DNA of 64,000 nucleotides from Aselliscus stoliczkanus (GCA_033961575.1 CM066727.1:115308434-115372433); one strand, 5' to 3'. Counted from the first letter of the stretch, positions 50,171 through 61,515 are shown. Program-made: numbers and translations. Notes: a model not told the origin generated them from the letters alone.

Positions 50171-50338
50171 AATTAAAAATAAAAATAATAATAACAATAA
50201 TAAAAGATAAGGAATATATCCATCACTGCCAAAAGTTTCCTCTTATCTCTTTGTAATCCTTCTTTGCCCACCCCTAGCACCTTTCCTTTTCCCAGGAAAC
50301 CACTGATCTGCTTTCTGTCACTATAAATCTCTCACTGC

Positions 50339-50420
50339 CTTTTTTTTTTTTTTTTTTTTGAAGGCAGTGTCATTGGCCCTCATAAGCCAGCGCTTAATCA
50401 CTGCACCACTCGACCGGCCT
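50339..50420 (-). repeat. Short tRNA-headed SINE
   Basis: Poly-T, 'ggcagtgtcattggccctcat', then the reverse complement of the gagtggtgcagtgattaagc head. Lacks the middle B-box part, so internally deleted. Confidence 0.9.
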
Positions 50421-51065
50421 TCTCACTGACTTTTTAGAAACTTCCGAACTGTTTTCTAAAATGGTTGTGCCAATTTACACTCAAACAGATGGGTAGTGGC
50501 ATCTCACTGTGATTTTAAATCTCCTAAGGTCTAAATAATGTTGGGCTACTTTTCTTGTGCTAATTTTCCATTTGCATATCATCTCTGATAAAGCATCTAC
50601 TCAAATTTTTGTCAGTTTTTAAAATTCTTAAATTGAGTTCTGAGAGTTCTTTACATATTCTGGGTACGTATATATGATTTTCAAATATTTTCTTCCAGCC
50701 TGAGGCTTGTCTTTTCATTCTCTTAACAGCTTTCAAAAAATAGAAATTATTCACTTTGATGAAGTCCAATTTACTTATCTATTTTTTCTTTTATGGATCA
50801 TGTTTCTGGTGTTGTAACTGAGATATCTTTGCTAAGCAAAGTTGGCAGAAATTTCTCCTATGCTTACATTTAGAACTTTGATAATTTCAGTGTTTACATT
50901 TAAGTATTATCCATTTTGAGTTAATTTTTGTACATGGGGTGAGGTATGGGTTGAAGTTAATCTTTTTGCATATGGATATCCAAATGTTCCAGTATGATAT
51001 GTTGAAGAGACTATTTTTTCTCCAAACAATTGTCTCTTCACATTTCCCAAAAACCAATTGACCAT

Positions 51066-51644
51066 ATATGAGGTGGTGATCAAAAATATGATGAATGGTG
51101 CTGCCGAGTGCCATCCAATGGAAAGGTAGGGATCTTCAATATGGGAAGTGACATATCAAACCTTAGTAACAGTGTGTGACAAATTTCACTTGTTCGGTGC
51201 AGTCAGTTGGATGTGAGATATGGTTGAGAGAAGCTGTGTTTTAAAGTGTGCAGTAAACCATCCTCCATCTTGACAGTGCTCCCTGTAACACATCACTTCT
51301 GGTACAGCAATTTCTGTCAAAAAAGCACGTTACAGTGGGTCCTCATCTACCTTATTCACTGGATCTGGCACCATGTGACTTCTGGCTCTTCCTCAAAGTC
51401 AAAACAATCATGAAAGGTAAACGTTTTGAATTGATTCTGGACATCGAAGCAGTCACAACAGCGCAAAAAGACACTCATGAAAGAGGACTTCCAGAACTGC
51501 TTCAGAAAGTGGCAAGAACGATGGGATAAATGTGTTCAAAGAGAGCAGGGGTATTCTGAGGGGGATTAATGGTAATGTGTCTTTTACTGTAATAAAATTT
51601 TTTTATTTAAACATTCACTGTATCTTTTAATCACACCTCGTATG
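51066..51644 (+). mobile_element. mariner/Tc1-type DNA transposon, internal-deletion derivative
   Basis: Terminal inverted repeats: tatgaggtggtgatcaaaaa at the left, tttaatcacacctcgta at the right. The left end is followed by 'gtgccatccaatggaaagg'. The right part encodes the last transposase segment, with a decayed HDNARPH-type motif (LDSAPCN) and the third acidic block SLDLAPCDFWLFLKVK. The start, DNA-binding domain and first acidic residue are deleted, so it is about 0.58 kb instead of about 1.3 kb. Inserted into the old L1. Confidence 0.88.
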
Positions 51645-52312
51645 TGTAGGTCTATTTCTGGATTCTCCTCTATTCCATGTCATTCATCTATTTGTCTATC
51701 TTGATGCCAATATTGTACCATCTTCATTATTGTAGTTATATCAGTCATTCTTCTTTTCTAAACTGTTTTGACTATACTGGGCCTTTGCATTTCATATGAA
51801 TTTTAGAAACAGCTTGTCAATTCCCATTTTTTAAAAAAAGCCTGCTAGGATCTTGATAAGGATTGCATTGAATCTATAGATCAATTTGGGAAGAACTGAT
51901 ATCTTAGCAATACCGAATCTTCTAATTCATGAATACTGCATATATTTCCATTTATTTAGGTCTTTAATTTCTCTCAGCAATGACTAGTAGTTTCCAGTGT
52001 ACCTTACATATCTTTGTTTTTCAGATTTCTAATTTTTTCATATTTTTATGTAGATGATCACATTCCCTGAAAATAAAGACAACTGCATTTCCTTTCCAAT
52101 CTGTATGCCAATTAGGCCAAGTTGTTTGATAATGTTTAAATCTTTTATATACTGATTATCTACCTGTTCTATCCACTATTGAAAGAGGGGTGTTGAAATC
52201 TCTGATTGTGATTATGGTACACACCATAGAAACTAATATATATGATATTATATCAGTTTCAGGTGTACACCATAGTTAGTCAACATTTATGTATCTAAAG
52301 AAGTGATCACCT

Positions 52313-52422
52313 TAGGCTGGCTGAGTGGCGCGGTGGTTAAGCACTGGCTTAGGAAGCCAGCGACCCCGGTTCGGGTACCACATATGAGGGCCAGTGACAC
52401 TGCCGTCAAAAAAAATAAAAAG
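52313..52422 (+). repeat. Short tRNA-headed SINE
   Basis: Head taggctggctgagtggcgcg, arm gctggcttaggaagccagc, A-rich tail. Target-site duplication aagaagtgatcacc. Confidence 0.95.
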
Positions 52423-52676
52423 AAGTGATCACCATGGTAAGTCCAGCAACCATCTGACACCATACCATGCTATCACATTATTGACTATATTCCCTATGTT
52501 GTACATTACAGCCCCACGACTTATTTTATATGTGGAAATTTGTACCTCTTATTCCCCTTCACCTTTACCTCCCTTTAAAAATTTTTCAATTACAGTTGAC
52601 ATTCAATATTATTTTATGTTAATTTCAGGTGTACAGCATAGTGGTTAGACATTTATATAATTTAAGAAGTGATCCC

Positions 52677-53132
52677 CAGGCCAGCCGAGTGGCGCATTGG
52701 TTAAGAGCTGGTTTTGGGATGCCAGCAGCCCCGGTTCAGATCCCACATATGAGCGCCAGTGACACTGCCCTCTACAGCTAACAACAGCTCCACCTGGAGC
52801 TGGGCTGTGCGAGCCCTGGCAAGGTGTAAGCTGCAGTCCCTGCTGCAGTGGGCTACCATGGGCTGCAGTGAGTGGCCGGCAGCCAGCATGAGTGGCTGGC
52901 AGCCAGCGTGAGCTGCCAATAGCTGCAGTGAGCGACCATCTAGAGGCCGGCGACCAATCTGCCTCATTCGGGAAAAGCGCAATGAGAATACCAACATGGG
53001 CCAGTGAAGCAACGTCCTCTGCAACTAGACTGAAGAACAAAAAGACAGCAATTTGTCTGTTCCCCTTCCCCGATTCCTCAACGCTGTTCCCCTCCCCCAA
53101 TTCCCCAATAAAATGTTAAAAAAAAAAAAAGA
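52677..53132 (+). repeat. Long tRNA-headed SINE with GC-rich body
   Basis: Full-length plus-strand copy of the form at 49,122. The head 'gccagccgagtggcgcattg' is followed by repeated 'gcagtgagtggccggcagcc' units, the conserved 'ataccaacatgggccagtgaagc' and 'caattccccaataaaat' end. Target-site duplication gaagtgatcc. Confidence 0.95.
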
Positions 53133-53680
53133 AGTGATCCTCCTGACTAGTCTAGTACTCACCTGGCACTATACATATACAGTTATTACTATATTATTGA
53201 CTATATTCTCTATGCTTTACTTTACATCCCCATGACTATTTTGTAACTACCAATTTGTACTTATTAATCTTTTAACCATTTTTACCCTGCTGACCAAACC
53301 ACTTCCCATCTATCACCCAGATAAATCTAGTACTCACCTGACACTACGCATAGTTATTACAATATATTCCCTATGCTATGCTATACGCTACATCCCATGA
53401 TTACTTTGTAACAACCAATTTGTACTTCTTAATCCCTTCCCCTTTTTCACCCACACCGCCAACCTCCCTCCATCTGGCAACCATCAAAATATTTTCTGTA
53501 TCTATGAGTTGTTTCTGTTTTGTATATTTTGTTGTTTAGATTCCACATATAAGCAAAATTACATTGCATCTGTGTTTCTCTGACATACTCCACTCAGATG
53601 GACCTCCACTCCAGGTCCATCTATGTTGGCACAGATGGCAAGTTCCCATTCCTTTCCATGGTTGAGCAATAGTCCATTCT

Positions 53681-54242
53681 ACAATGTGTGATTTAAAAAA
53701 TGGTGAAAGTTTAAATTTTAAAAATTTATTACAATAAAAAACATATTGCCATTAATCTCCCTCAAAATACTGTCCCTTCTTCCCCCCCCACACACACACA
53801 CACACTTTGAACACACTTATTCCATCATTCTTGCCACTCTCGAAAGCAGTTCTGGAAGTCCTCTTGAACAACATGTGTTGTTCATGATGCATGATTACCG
53901 CTGGGAAATCACAGCTTCTCTAAACCATAGCTCACACCTGACTGACTGCACTGAAAAAATTGAATTTTTTTTTTAGCTGAGCCATCCTGTCACCTGTTGG
54001 CAGCTCAATGGCAGCTGAGCCTGGGCTGGGCATCAAACTGCTGTTGCTCAGAGCTCAGCTCGCACTCTTGAGCAAGCTCTTAACCAACTGAGCCACTCGG
54101 CCAGCCCAACAAATTGAAACTTGTCACACACTGTTACTAAGGTTTGATGTGCCGCTTCCTGTATTGAAGATCTCTGCCTTTCTGTTAGATGGCACTCGGC
54201 AGCAGCACTCACCGTATTTTTTTTAAATCACACCTCATATGT
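53681..54242 (-). mobile_element. mariner/Tc1-type deletion derivative (inverted relative to the one at 51 kb)
   Basis: The inverted repeats match the first copy: left tgtgtgatttaaaaaatgg, right tttaaatcacacctcatatg. It keeps both ends but deletes nearly all transposase coding. Only the last codons around 'aggacttccagaactgctt' remain. A (CA)n patch and a SINE at 53,964-54,107 are nested inside. Confidence 0.87.
53964..54107 (-). repeat. tRNA-headed SINE nested in mariner
   Basis: Reverse complement of gggctggccgagtggctcag head and 'gctcaagagtgcgagctgag' arm. Flanking duplication aaattgaa. Gives the order of events: L1, then mariner, then SINE. Confidence 0.92.
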
Positions 54243-54466
54243 ATGTATTATAACCACCTCCTCTTTATCCTTTCATCCATCAATGGACACCCAGGCTGCC
54301 TCCATATCTTGGCCATTGTAAACAATGCTGAAATGAACATATGGATACACCCTCAAAAGTTTCTTCAGATAAATATCCGGAAGTAGGATTACTGGGTTCT
54401 TCTGTGTTTCTTGTTATAGCTTTTTTTAAAAAGTCTGTTTTGTCTGGTATAAGTATTGCTTCCCCA

Positions 54467-54890
54467 GCTTTTCTTTTTTCTTTAAAGATTTTACTGGGGA
54501 ATTGGGGGAGGGGGACAGCACTGGGGAATCGGAGAAGGGGAACAGACAAGTTGCTGTCCTTTTGTTCTTTAGTCTAGTTGTGGAGGACGTCGCTTCACTG
54601 GTCCATGTTGACATTATCACTGCGCTCTTCCTGGGTGAGGCAGTCGCTCCCCGGCCATTGGATGGCCGCTCACAGCAGCCCGTGGCAGCTCGGGAAAGCA
54701 CACGCCCACTGCCAGCCAGCCCCACTGCAGCCTATGCTGTTGCCGGCAATTCACAGCAGCCCAGCTCCAGGTCGAGCTGTCATTCACCATCTTAGCTGTA
54801 GAGGGCACAGTACCACTGGCTCTCATGTAAGATCCGAACCGCTGGCCCTGCTGCTCAGAGCTGGTGTCGCAAGCTTTTTTTTTTTTCGTT
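54467..54890 (-). repeat. Long tRNA-headed SINE with GC-rich body, head-truncated
   Basis: Same family as 49,122 ('cactggtccatgttgacattatc', 'cagctccaggt'), but the tRNA-like head beyond 'gctggtgtcgcaagc' is missing. The flanking agctttt on both sides suggests 5' truncation at insertion. Confidence 0.88.
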
Positions 54891-55145
54891 TCCATATTCA
54901 TGAAATATCTTTTTCCATCCCTTTACTTTCAGACTGTATCATTCGATCTGAAGTGAGTCTCTTCCAGGCAGCACAAGCATATGTAAGGGTCTTGTTTTCT
55001 TATCCAGTCAGCCACCCCATGGCTTTTGATTGGGGGCATTTAATCTATTTACATTTAAAGTAATTGTTCATAAACATGTATTTATTGCCATTTCATTATT
55101 CATATTTTTTATCTTTTCTACTCCTTCTCCATCTCCTTCTCCTTC

Positions 55146-56761
55146 TTAAAGAAGTGCCTCTAACATTTCATGTAATACTGATTTGGTAGTGATGAAGTCC
55201 TTTAGCTTTTTCTTGTCTGGGAAGCTCTTTATCTGTCCTTTAATTCTAAATGATAGCTTTGCTGGGTAGAGTAATCTTGGTTGTAGGTCCTTCCTTTTCA
55301 TCACTTTGAATATTTCCTGCCACTCCCTTCTGGCCTGCAAAGATTCTGTTGAGAAATCATCGACAATCTTATGGGAGCTCCCTTGTAGGTAACTGCTTTT
55401 CTCTTGCTTCTCTTAAGATTCTTTGTCTTTAACCTTTCACTTTCTAATTATGATGTGTCTTGGTGTGAGCCTCATTGGGTTCATCTTGTTTGGGACTCTC
55501 TGCACTTCCTGGGCTTGTATGTCAATTTCCTTCACTGGGTTAGAGAAGTTTTCTGTCATTATTCCTTGAAATAAGTTTTCAGTTCCTTGCTCTGTCTCTT
55601 CTCCTTCTGGTATCCCTATGATGCAATTGTTGTTATGACTGAGGTTGTACCAAAGGCCACTTAAACTATCCTCACTTTTTTGGATTCAGTTTTTCTTTTT
55701 GAAATGTTTTTTTAAAGATTTTATTGGGGAATTGGGGAAGGGGAACAGTGTTGGGGAATTGGGAAAGGGGAACAGCCAAGTTGTTGTCCTTCAGTCTTAG
55801 TTGTGGAGGGCACAGCTAGCTCAGCTCCAAGTCCAGTCACCATCCAGCCACCCATCAGCAGCTCACAGCCACTCACCTCAAGGTGCCGTGTTCAATCTTA
55901 GTTGCAGGGGGTACAGTCCACCATCCCATGCAGGAGTTCAACTGGCAACCTTGTTGCTAAGAGCTCACACTCTAACCACTGAACCATCCGGCCGCCTGTC
56001 AGCAGCTCAGGACAGCTCAGCTCAAGGTACCATGTTCAATCTTAATTGCAGGTGGGCATAGCCCACCATCCCATGCGGGAGTCGAACTGGCAACCTTGTT
56101 GTTAGGAGCACGTGCTCTCACCAGCTGAGCCATTCTGCCACCTGTTGACAGCTCAGCAGCAGCTCAGCGGCAGCTCAACTCGGGCACAGCTCACTGGCCC
56201 ATGTGGGAATCGAACCGGCGGCCCTGTTGCTCAGGGCTTGTGGTCTTAACCAACTGAACGACTCAGTCGGTCCCTCTTTTTGCTAGTTTGATTGGGTGTT
56301 TTCTACTACCTTAACTTCTAAATCACTAATTTGATCCTCTGCTTCAATTAATCTACTGTTCATTCCTTTTCATTTTTATTTCAATTATTATATTCTTCAT
56401 TTCTGACTGGTTCTTTCTTATGTTTTCTATTCCATTTTTATGTTTCCTTTTTATGTCTTTGTTAAAATTCTCACTGAAAACATATGCCCTTCCCCTTAAG
56501 TTCACTGAACATCCTTATAACCAGTGTTCTGGTAGATTGCTTGCTTCCATTTTGTTTAATTCTTTTTCTGGAGCTTTGTTCTGTTCTTTCATTTGGAACA
56601 TGTTTCTTTGTCTCCCCATTTTGGCTGCCTCCCTGTATTTGTTTCTTTGTATTAAGTAGGGCTTCTCTGTCTCCCAATCTTAGTAGGGTGGCCTTATGTA
56701 GTAGGTGTTCCGTGGGGCACAATGGTACAATCTCCTTGGTCATCTGATCTGGGTGCTGCAA
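55146..56761 (-). pseudogene. L1 ORF1, disrupted
   Basis: Start region at 56,471-56,761; C-terminal region at 55,146-55,340 contains [20 protein letters not shown] and LLYPAKLSFRIKGQIKSFPD. A SINE at 55,707-56,273 splits it. Confidence 0.82.
55707..56273 (-). repeat. Composite tRNA-type SINE (longest form)
   Basis: About 560 bases: right-end head 'gggaccgactgagtcgttca', then modules with 'aatggctcagctggtgagagc', 'ggatggttcagtggttagag' and B boxes gttcgactcc/gttgaactcc. Two 'attccccaa' blocks at the 3' end. Confidence 0.88.
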
Positions 56762-57923
56762 GTGTGTCCTTTGTGTGGGTTGTGTGTGGCCTCCTGTTGT
56801 AGTTGAGTCTTGGTTGCTGTTGGCATGTCAACAGGAGGGATTGATTCTTGAGCTAATTAGCTGTGTGGACTGACTATGATTACAGTGGAGAAGCTGTTGT
56901 GCAGGGGCTGACCTTAAGGAGCAGGATGTGCTTTAGCAGAGCTCTGGTGATGCTCCTGCTCTGTCTGAAGCTAGCTACCTGGCATACTGACCCTGGAGAC
57001 TCCTGGGAGGGGACCCACTGCTGGCCAAGTTGAGCCACAGCCAGTGCCCTGCCCAGGGCCACCTAGCATGAGACACAAAGCAATCTGCAAATGTCTAGGC
57101 TGGGCTTGAAGGTGCCTTGAGAGGCCAAGCCACAAACTGCGGCCTGCTGCTCCTAGTGTTGGCTTTTGAGGCTGCTCAGCCAAAGATACGGGACACAGTG
57201 AAGCCAGATACTGGTTGTTTGGGTTTTGTAAACCTTTGAGAGATTTTAGGAAAGTTCACAGCATGAAATAGAACAGTCCATGTGCATGGAAAAGCCACTG
57301 GAAGTGGCTTGGGTGTGCCCAAAAGTTAGGTGTGGCCTTGGGGAATCACCACGATGAGGCAAATGAATGGTGTTAGCCAGGTTGATGGAGACTTAGATAC
57401 GGCTCCCACCTGAGTATGCATGCCAGTACTGGAATCTGCCAGTACTTCAGTCTGCGATAAAGCTACTCCTCCAGCTCTTGCCCTGAAGCCAGACGACTCA
57501 ATTCCTTTCCATATAGTCTGTGGTGCCTTTCAAGCTGCTGCCTCAGTGCTGGAGCTCAGAGCAAATTCATGTGCAGGCTCTTTAAGAGGAACGCCTGGGA
57601 CTCCAGCTGCTCTCCATCTTACCCAGTGACAATCTTCGCTGGTTTTCACAGCCAGAAGTTGTGAAGACTTCTTTTCCCAACACTGGAACCCTGGGCTGGG
57701 GAGCCTGGTGTGGGGCTGGGACTCCTCTCTCCTCAGGAGTGATCACCACAGCCAAGATATCCCTACCAATTTTTAACTGCCACACTCAGGGGTGGGACCA
57801 GCCTGTTCCACATCTCTGCCTCAGACTCGAGGTCACTATTTCTGTATGTTTTCAGTTGTAAGACTTCAGTTCAGCTAGACTTCAGGTGCTTTTCAATGTT
57901 GGTTGTTCTGTACTTTAGTTGTA

Positions 57924-58374
57924 ATTTTTTTTTTTAAAGATTTTATTGGGGAATTGAGGGGGGAACAGCATTGGGGAATCCGTGAAGGGGAACAGACAAG
58001 TTGCTGTCTTTTTGTTCTTCAGTCTATTTGTGGAGGATGTTGCTTCGCTGGCCCATGTTGGTATCGTCATTGCACTCTTCCCAGATGAGGATGATCGGTC
58101 GCCAGCCTCTGGATGGTTGCTCACCATGGCTATTGGCAGCTCACGCTGGCTGCCAGCAGCTCACGCTGGCTGCTGGCCACTCACTGTAGCCTATGGCAGC
58201 CCACTGCAGCAGGGGCTGCAGCCTACACTGTCACCAGGGCTCACACAGCCCAGCTCCAGGTGAAGCTGTTGTTATCTGCAGAGGGCAGTGTCACTGTCCC
58301 TCATATTTGGGATCCGAACCGGGGCCTCTGGTGTCCCAAGCCAGCTCTTAACCAATGCGCCACTCGGCCAGCCC
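57924..58374 (-). repeat. Long tRNA-headed SINE with GC-rich body
   Basis: Complete copy with poly-T at left and head 'gggctggccgagtggcgcat' at right. Perfect flanking duplication tttagttgtaat. Confidence 0.95.
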
Positions 58375-58920
58375 TTTAGTTGTAATTTAGATGTGGCTAC
58401 TAGAGGAAAAAAAGCACAGCATTTACACTCTGCCATCTTGACCAGAAATCCTATTTTCCATTCATTTTTGAAAGATATTTCCACTCATATAGAATTCTAG
58501 GACATAGTGCTTTTCCTTCAGTATTTTGAAGGTGTTATTCCACTATCTTCTCATTTGCATCGTTTCCGTTGAGAAATATACTTTTATTAGTGTCTTTATT
58601 CCTCCATATGAAACATGTTTTTATTGTTGTTTTGTTTGTTTTTGTTTTTACTTGAGGCAATTAAAAATTTCTCTTTTTCACTGGTTTTGAGGAATTTAAT
58701 TATGGTATGCTTTGGTGTCATTTTTTTATACTTGTGTTTGGGTTTCATTGAGTGTTTTGGATATGTGGGTTTATACTTATCTTCAGATTTGGAAAATTTT
58801 CAACCACTATTTCTTCGAATATATTTTCTGTCTCTCCCCTTTATGAGGGGACTTGAAATGCACATAAATTAGGCTACTTGAAGTTGTTACATGTCTCAAT
58901 GTTGACTTCTTCTTCACTTT

Positions 58921-59029
58921 TTTTCTTTTTTTTTTGAGGGCAGTGTCACTGACCCTCATATGTGGGACCGAACCGGGGCCGCTGGCTTCACAAGCCAGCG
59001 CTTAACCACTGCGCCACTCAGCCGGTCCT
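58921..59029 (-). repeat. Short tRNA-headed SINE
   Basis: Poly-T, 'gagggcagtgtcactgaccctc', arm 'gctggcttcacaagccagc', and the reverse complement of ggaccggctgagtggcgcag. Confidence 0.95.
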
Positions 59030-59040
59030 CATCTTTTTAT

Positions 59041-59087
59041 TTTATTTTTTTATTTATTTATCTATTTATTTGTTTATTTATTTTTTA
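59041..59087. repeat. (TTTA)n run, tail of the L1
   Basis: TTTA/TTTG repeats at the 3' end of the minus-strand L1, equivalent to its A-rich tail. Confidence 0.85.
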
Positions 59088-59440
59088 CAACTGTGCAATA
59101 GTTATACTTTTTACCCCTCAAAGTGACAACCCCATCCCCCAATCCACTGCCCCGCTCCTCGCCATATCATAATATCTATTACAACTCCCCTGACCCCACT
59201 CCCACACTGTACTTCTCATCCTGTGACTATATATATATATACATTCAATCACAGTTAACATTCCATATTATACAACATCAGCTTCAGGTGTACATCACAG
59301 TGATCAAGCCTCTACCCCATCCCTGAAGCAGTCTCCCCAACAAGACACGTGACCATCTGACACCACACAAAGCATTCACAACATTATCAATTATGTGCCA
59401 AGAGCTACCTCCCATTACCCTGCAGCAACGCTGTAGTCAC

Positions 59441-60110
59441 CTACCTATGCTGTCCAAAATCTTCCCCCTCTCCCTCATCCCCACCCCCTCCCAGCCAGCA
59501 ACCATCAGTTTTTCCTTTATATCTACTTGATATGATTTCAGTCTTCTTAAATTTACTGAGACTTGTTTTCTGGCCTAACATGTGGTCTATCTTGGGAAAT
59601 GTCCCCTGTGCACTTGAGAAGAATGTATATTCTGTTGTTTCAGGGTGAAATGCTCTGAAAATATCGACGAAATCCAGCTGGTCTAAAGTGTCATTTAAGG
59701 CCACTCTTGCCATGTTGATTTTGTGTCTAGAGGATCTGTCCATTGGTGACAATCGGTGTTGAAGTCCTCTACTAAGATAGTGTTACTGTTGATCTCTGTC
59801 TTTATGTCTGTCAAAATCTATTATTTATAATTAGTAGCTCCTATGTTGGGTGCATAGATGTTTATTAGCATTATAGTGCCCTTCCTTGTCTTTTATTGTA
59901 GTCTTCATTTTAAAGTCTATTTTGTCCAAAATAAGTACTGCTACTCCAGCTTTTTTTTCTCATTTCCATTTGCATGAAATATCTTATTCCATCTGTAAAC
60001 AGCATATACATGGGTCCTATTTTCTTATCCACTCAGCCACTCTCTGTCTTTTGATTGCAGCATTTAGCCCATTCACATTTAAAATGATTATTGATAGGTG
60101 CATATGTATT
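59441..60110 (-). pseudogene. L1 ORF2 remnant (endonuclease part only)
   Basis: The ORF2 start is near 60,110. The endonuclease segment at 59,530-59,752 reads [20 protein letters not shown] and TFFSSAQGTFPKIDHMLGQK, then KTEIISS, after which the frame runs into 3' UTR. No reverse transcriptase coding remains. Confidence 0.88.
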
Positions 60111-60154
60111 GCCATTTTGTTATTTGTATTCTTGGTCTTCCTAGGTTAGCTTGT

Positions 60155-61060
60155 TTACCCCTTTCTTTTGTTTAAAAAAAGCCCTTTTAACATTTCTTGC
60201 AATGCTGTCTTGGTGGTAATGAATTCCTTAAGCTTATTCTTTTCTGAGAAGCTCTTTATTTCTCCTTCAATTTTAAGTGATAGCCGTGCTGGGTAGAGCA
60301 ATCTTGGTTGTAGGCCTTTATTTTGTGTCACTTTGAATATCTCCTGCCACTCCCTTGTGGCCTGCAGAGTTTCCATAGACAAGTCAGCTGTTAGTCTAAT
60401 AGGAATTCCTTTGTATGTAACTTGCTGTCTTTCTCGTGCTTCTTTTAGGATTCTGTCTCTGTCTTTAACCTTTGCCATTTTAACTATGATGTGTCTTGGT
60501 GTGGACCTGTTTAGGTTCAGCTTATTTGGAACTCTCTGCACTTCCTGGGCACGTATGTCGATTTCCTTCACCAGGGCAGGGAAATTTTCAGTCATTATTT
60601 TTTCAAATACATTCTCGTCCCCTTGCTTCTTCTCTTTTCCTTCTGGTATTCCTATGATGCGCAGTTGTGATGCTTCATCTTGTCCCATAGGGCTCTTAAA
60701 CTATTTTCATTGTTTTTTATTCTTTCGTCTTTTTGTTGTGCCAACTGGGTGACTTCTGCTATTTTGTCTTCCAAATCGCTGATCTGATTCTCTGCTTCAT
60801 CTATTCTACTGGTGATTCCTTCGAGTGTGTTCTTCATTTCAGTTATTGTATTCTTTAGTTCTAACTGGTTGTTTTTTATGATTTCTCTATCCTTCCTTAT
60901 GTCCTCACTAAGTTTGTTAACATTCTTATCATCAGTGTTCTAAACTCTGACTCTGAAAGGTTGAATCCCTCTGTTTCATTTAGTTCCATTTCTGGAGGTT
61001 TCTTCTGATCTTTTACTTGTGACATGTTTCTTTGTTTCCCCATTCTGGCTGTCACTCTGG
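60155..61060 (-). pseudogene. L1 ORF1, nearly complete but split into frames
   Basis: Start MGKQRNMSQVKDQKKPPEME at about 61,043. The middle, 60,652-60,837, has a heptad-like region (EAENQISDLEDKIAEVTQLA). The C-terminal 177-codon frame 60,155-60,688 includes RIIGIPEGKEKKQGDENVFE and the RNA-binding part [13 protein letters not shown], ending LKGLFLNKRKG. Two frame breaks separate these pieces. Least decayed ORF1 in the window. Confidence 0.88.
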
Positions 61061-61515
61061 GATTGCTTTGATGTATTAGATAGATCACCAGGAGAGCCCC
61101 AGCTGGATCACGCAGGCACACAGCTCACGGCCCAACACTCCCAGGAAAACCTCATCTTTTTTTTTTTTCTATTTCATTTTGTGTAGTTTCTATTGCTATG
61201 TCTTTAAGTTTTTCTTTGGCAATGTCTAATCTGATATTGATCCCATCCAGTGTTTTGGTTGTTTTTTTTTCATCACAGATATTCTAGGTTTTAGCTCTTA
61301 AGTTCAGTTTGGGTCTTTCTAAAAAATATTTTTCCTTGTTTCTACTTAATTGACTTAATCTTTCCTGTAGTTTTTAAACCAATAGAACATAGTTACAATA
61401 TCCATTTTTATGTGCTTGTCTGCTACTTCTAACATCTGTGTGATTTCTGGGTCAGTTGTGATTGATTTTTCTCCTTATTTAAGTTATATTTTCATTCTTC
61501 TTGCATTCCTGCTGA

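Larger units (their letters stand above)
49585..52240 (-). mobile_element. Old L1 (3' UTR and ORF2 tail), minus strand, heavily interrupted
   Basis: Starts with an old 3' UTR ('aatgagctttattgatgtctaatag ... gaaaccatctccacaatt ... ccaggaaaccactgatctgc'). ORF2 C-terminal text follows at 50,560-50,769 (ERMKRQA-like) and 50,887-51,114 ([18 protein letters not shown]). Interrupted by SINEs at 49,703-50,170 and 50,339-50,420 and by a mariner copy at 51,066-51,644. Confidence 0.8.
52240..58440 (-). mobile_element. LINE-1 with most of ORF2 deleted, minus strand
   Basis: From right to left: L1 5' start near 58,431 (reverse complement of 'ctggtcaagatggc'), a 5' UTR to about 56,760, ORF1 (56,471-56,761 and 55,146-55,340 readable), the start of ORF2 to about 54,420, then abruptly the ORF2 end/3' UTR (54,243-54,410), and 3' UTR to 52,240 with three diverged tandem blocks containing 'actcacctgacacta' and 'caaccaatttgtacttcttaat'. 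Split by a mariner copy (53,681-54,242) and SINEs. Confidence 0.8.
59035..61152 (-). mobile_element. LINE-1 with spliced-looking 5' UTR and deleted ORF2, minus strand
   Basis: Right end starts in the 5' UTR equivalent to position about 6,434 of the plus-strand L1. It reads across the 428-base intron-like segment (junction 61,088/61,089), contains ORF1 (60,155-61,060), enters ORF2 (readable to about 59,530), then jumps to the 3' UTR (59,060-59,520) and ends in a TTTA-rich tail. Length is about 2.1 kb against about 6.9 kb for the plus-strand copy. Confidence 0.88.

Noticed and set aside
51335..51529. Mariner transposase fragment considered as a domesticated gene
   Set aside because: Only the last part of the transposase remains between terminal repeats, without start, splice sites or DNA-binding domain.
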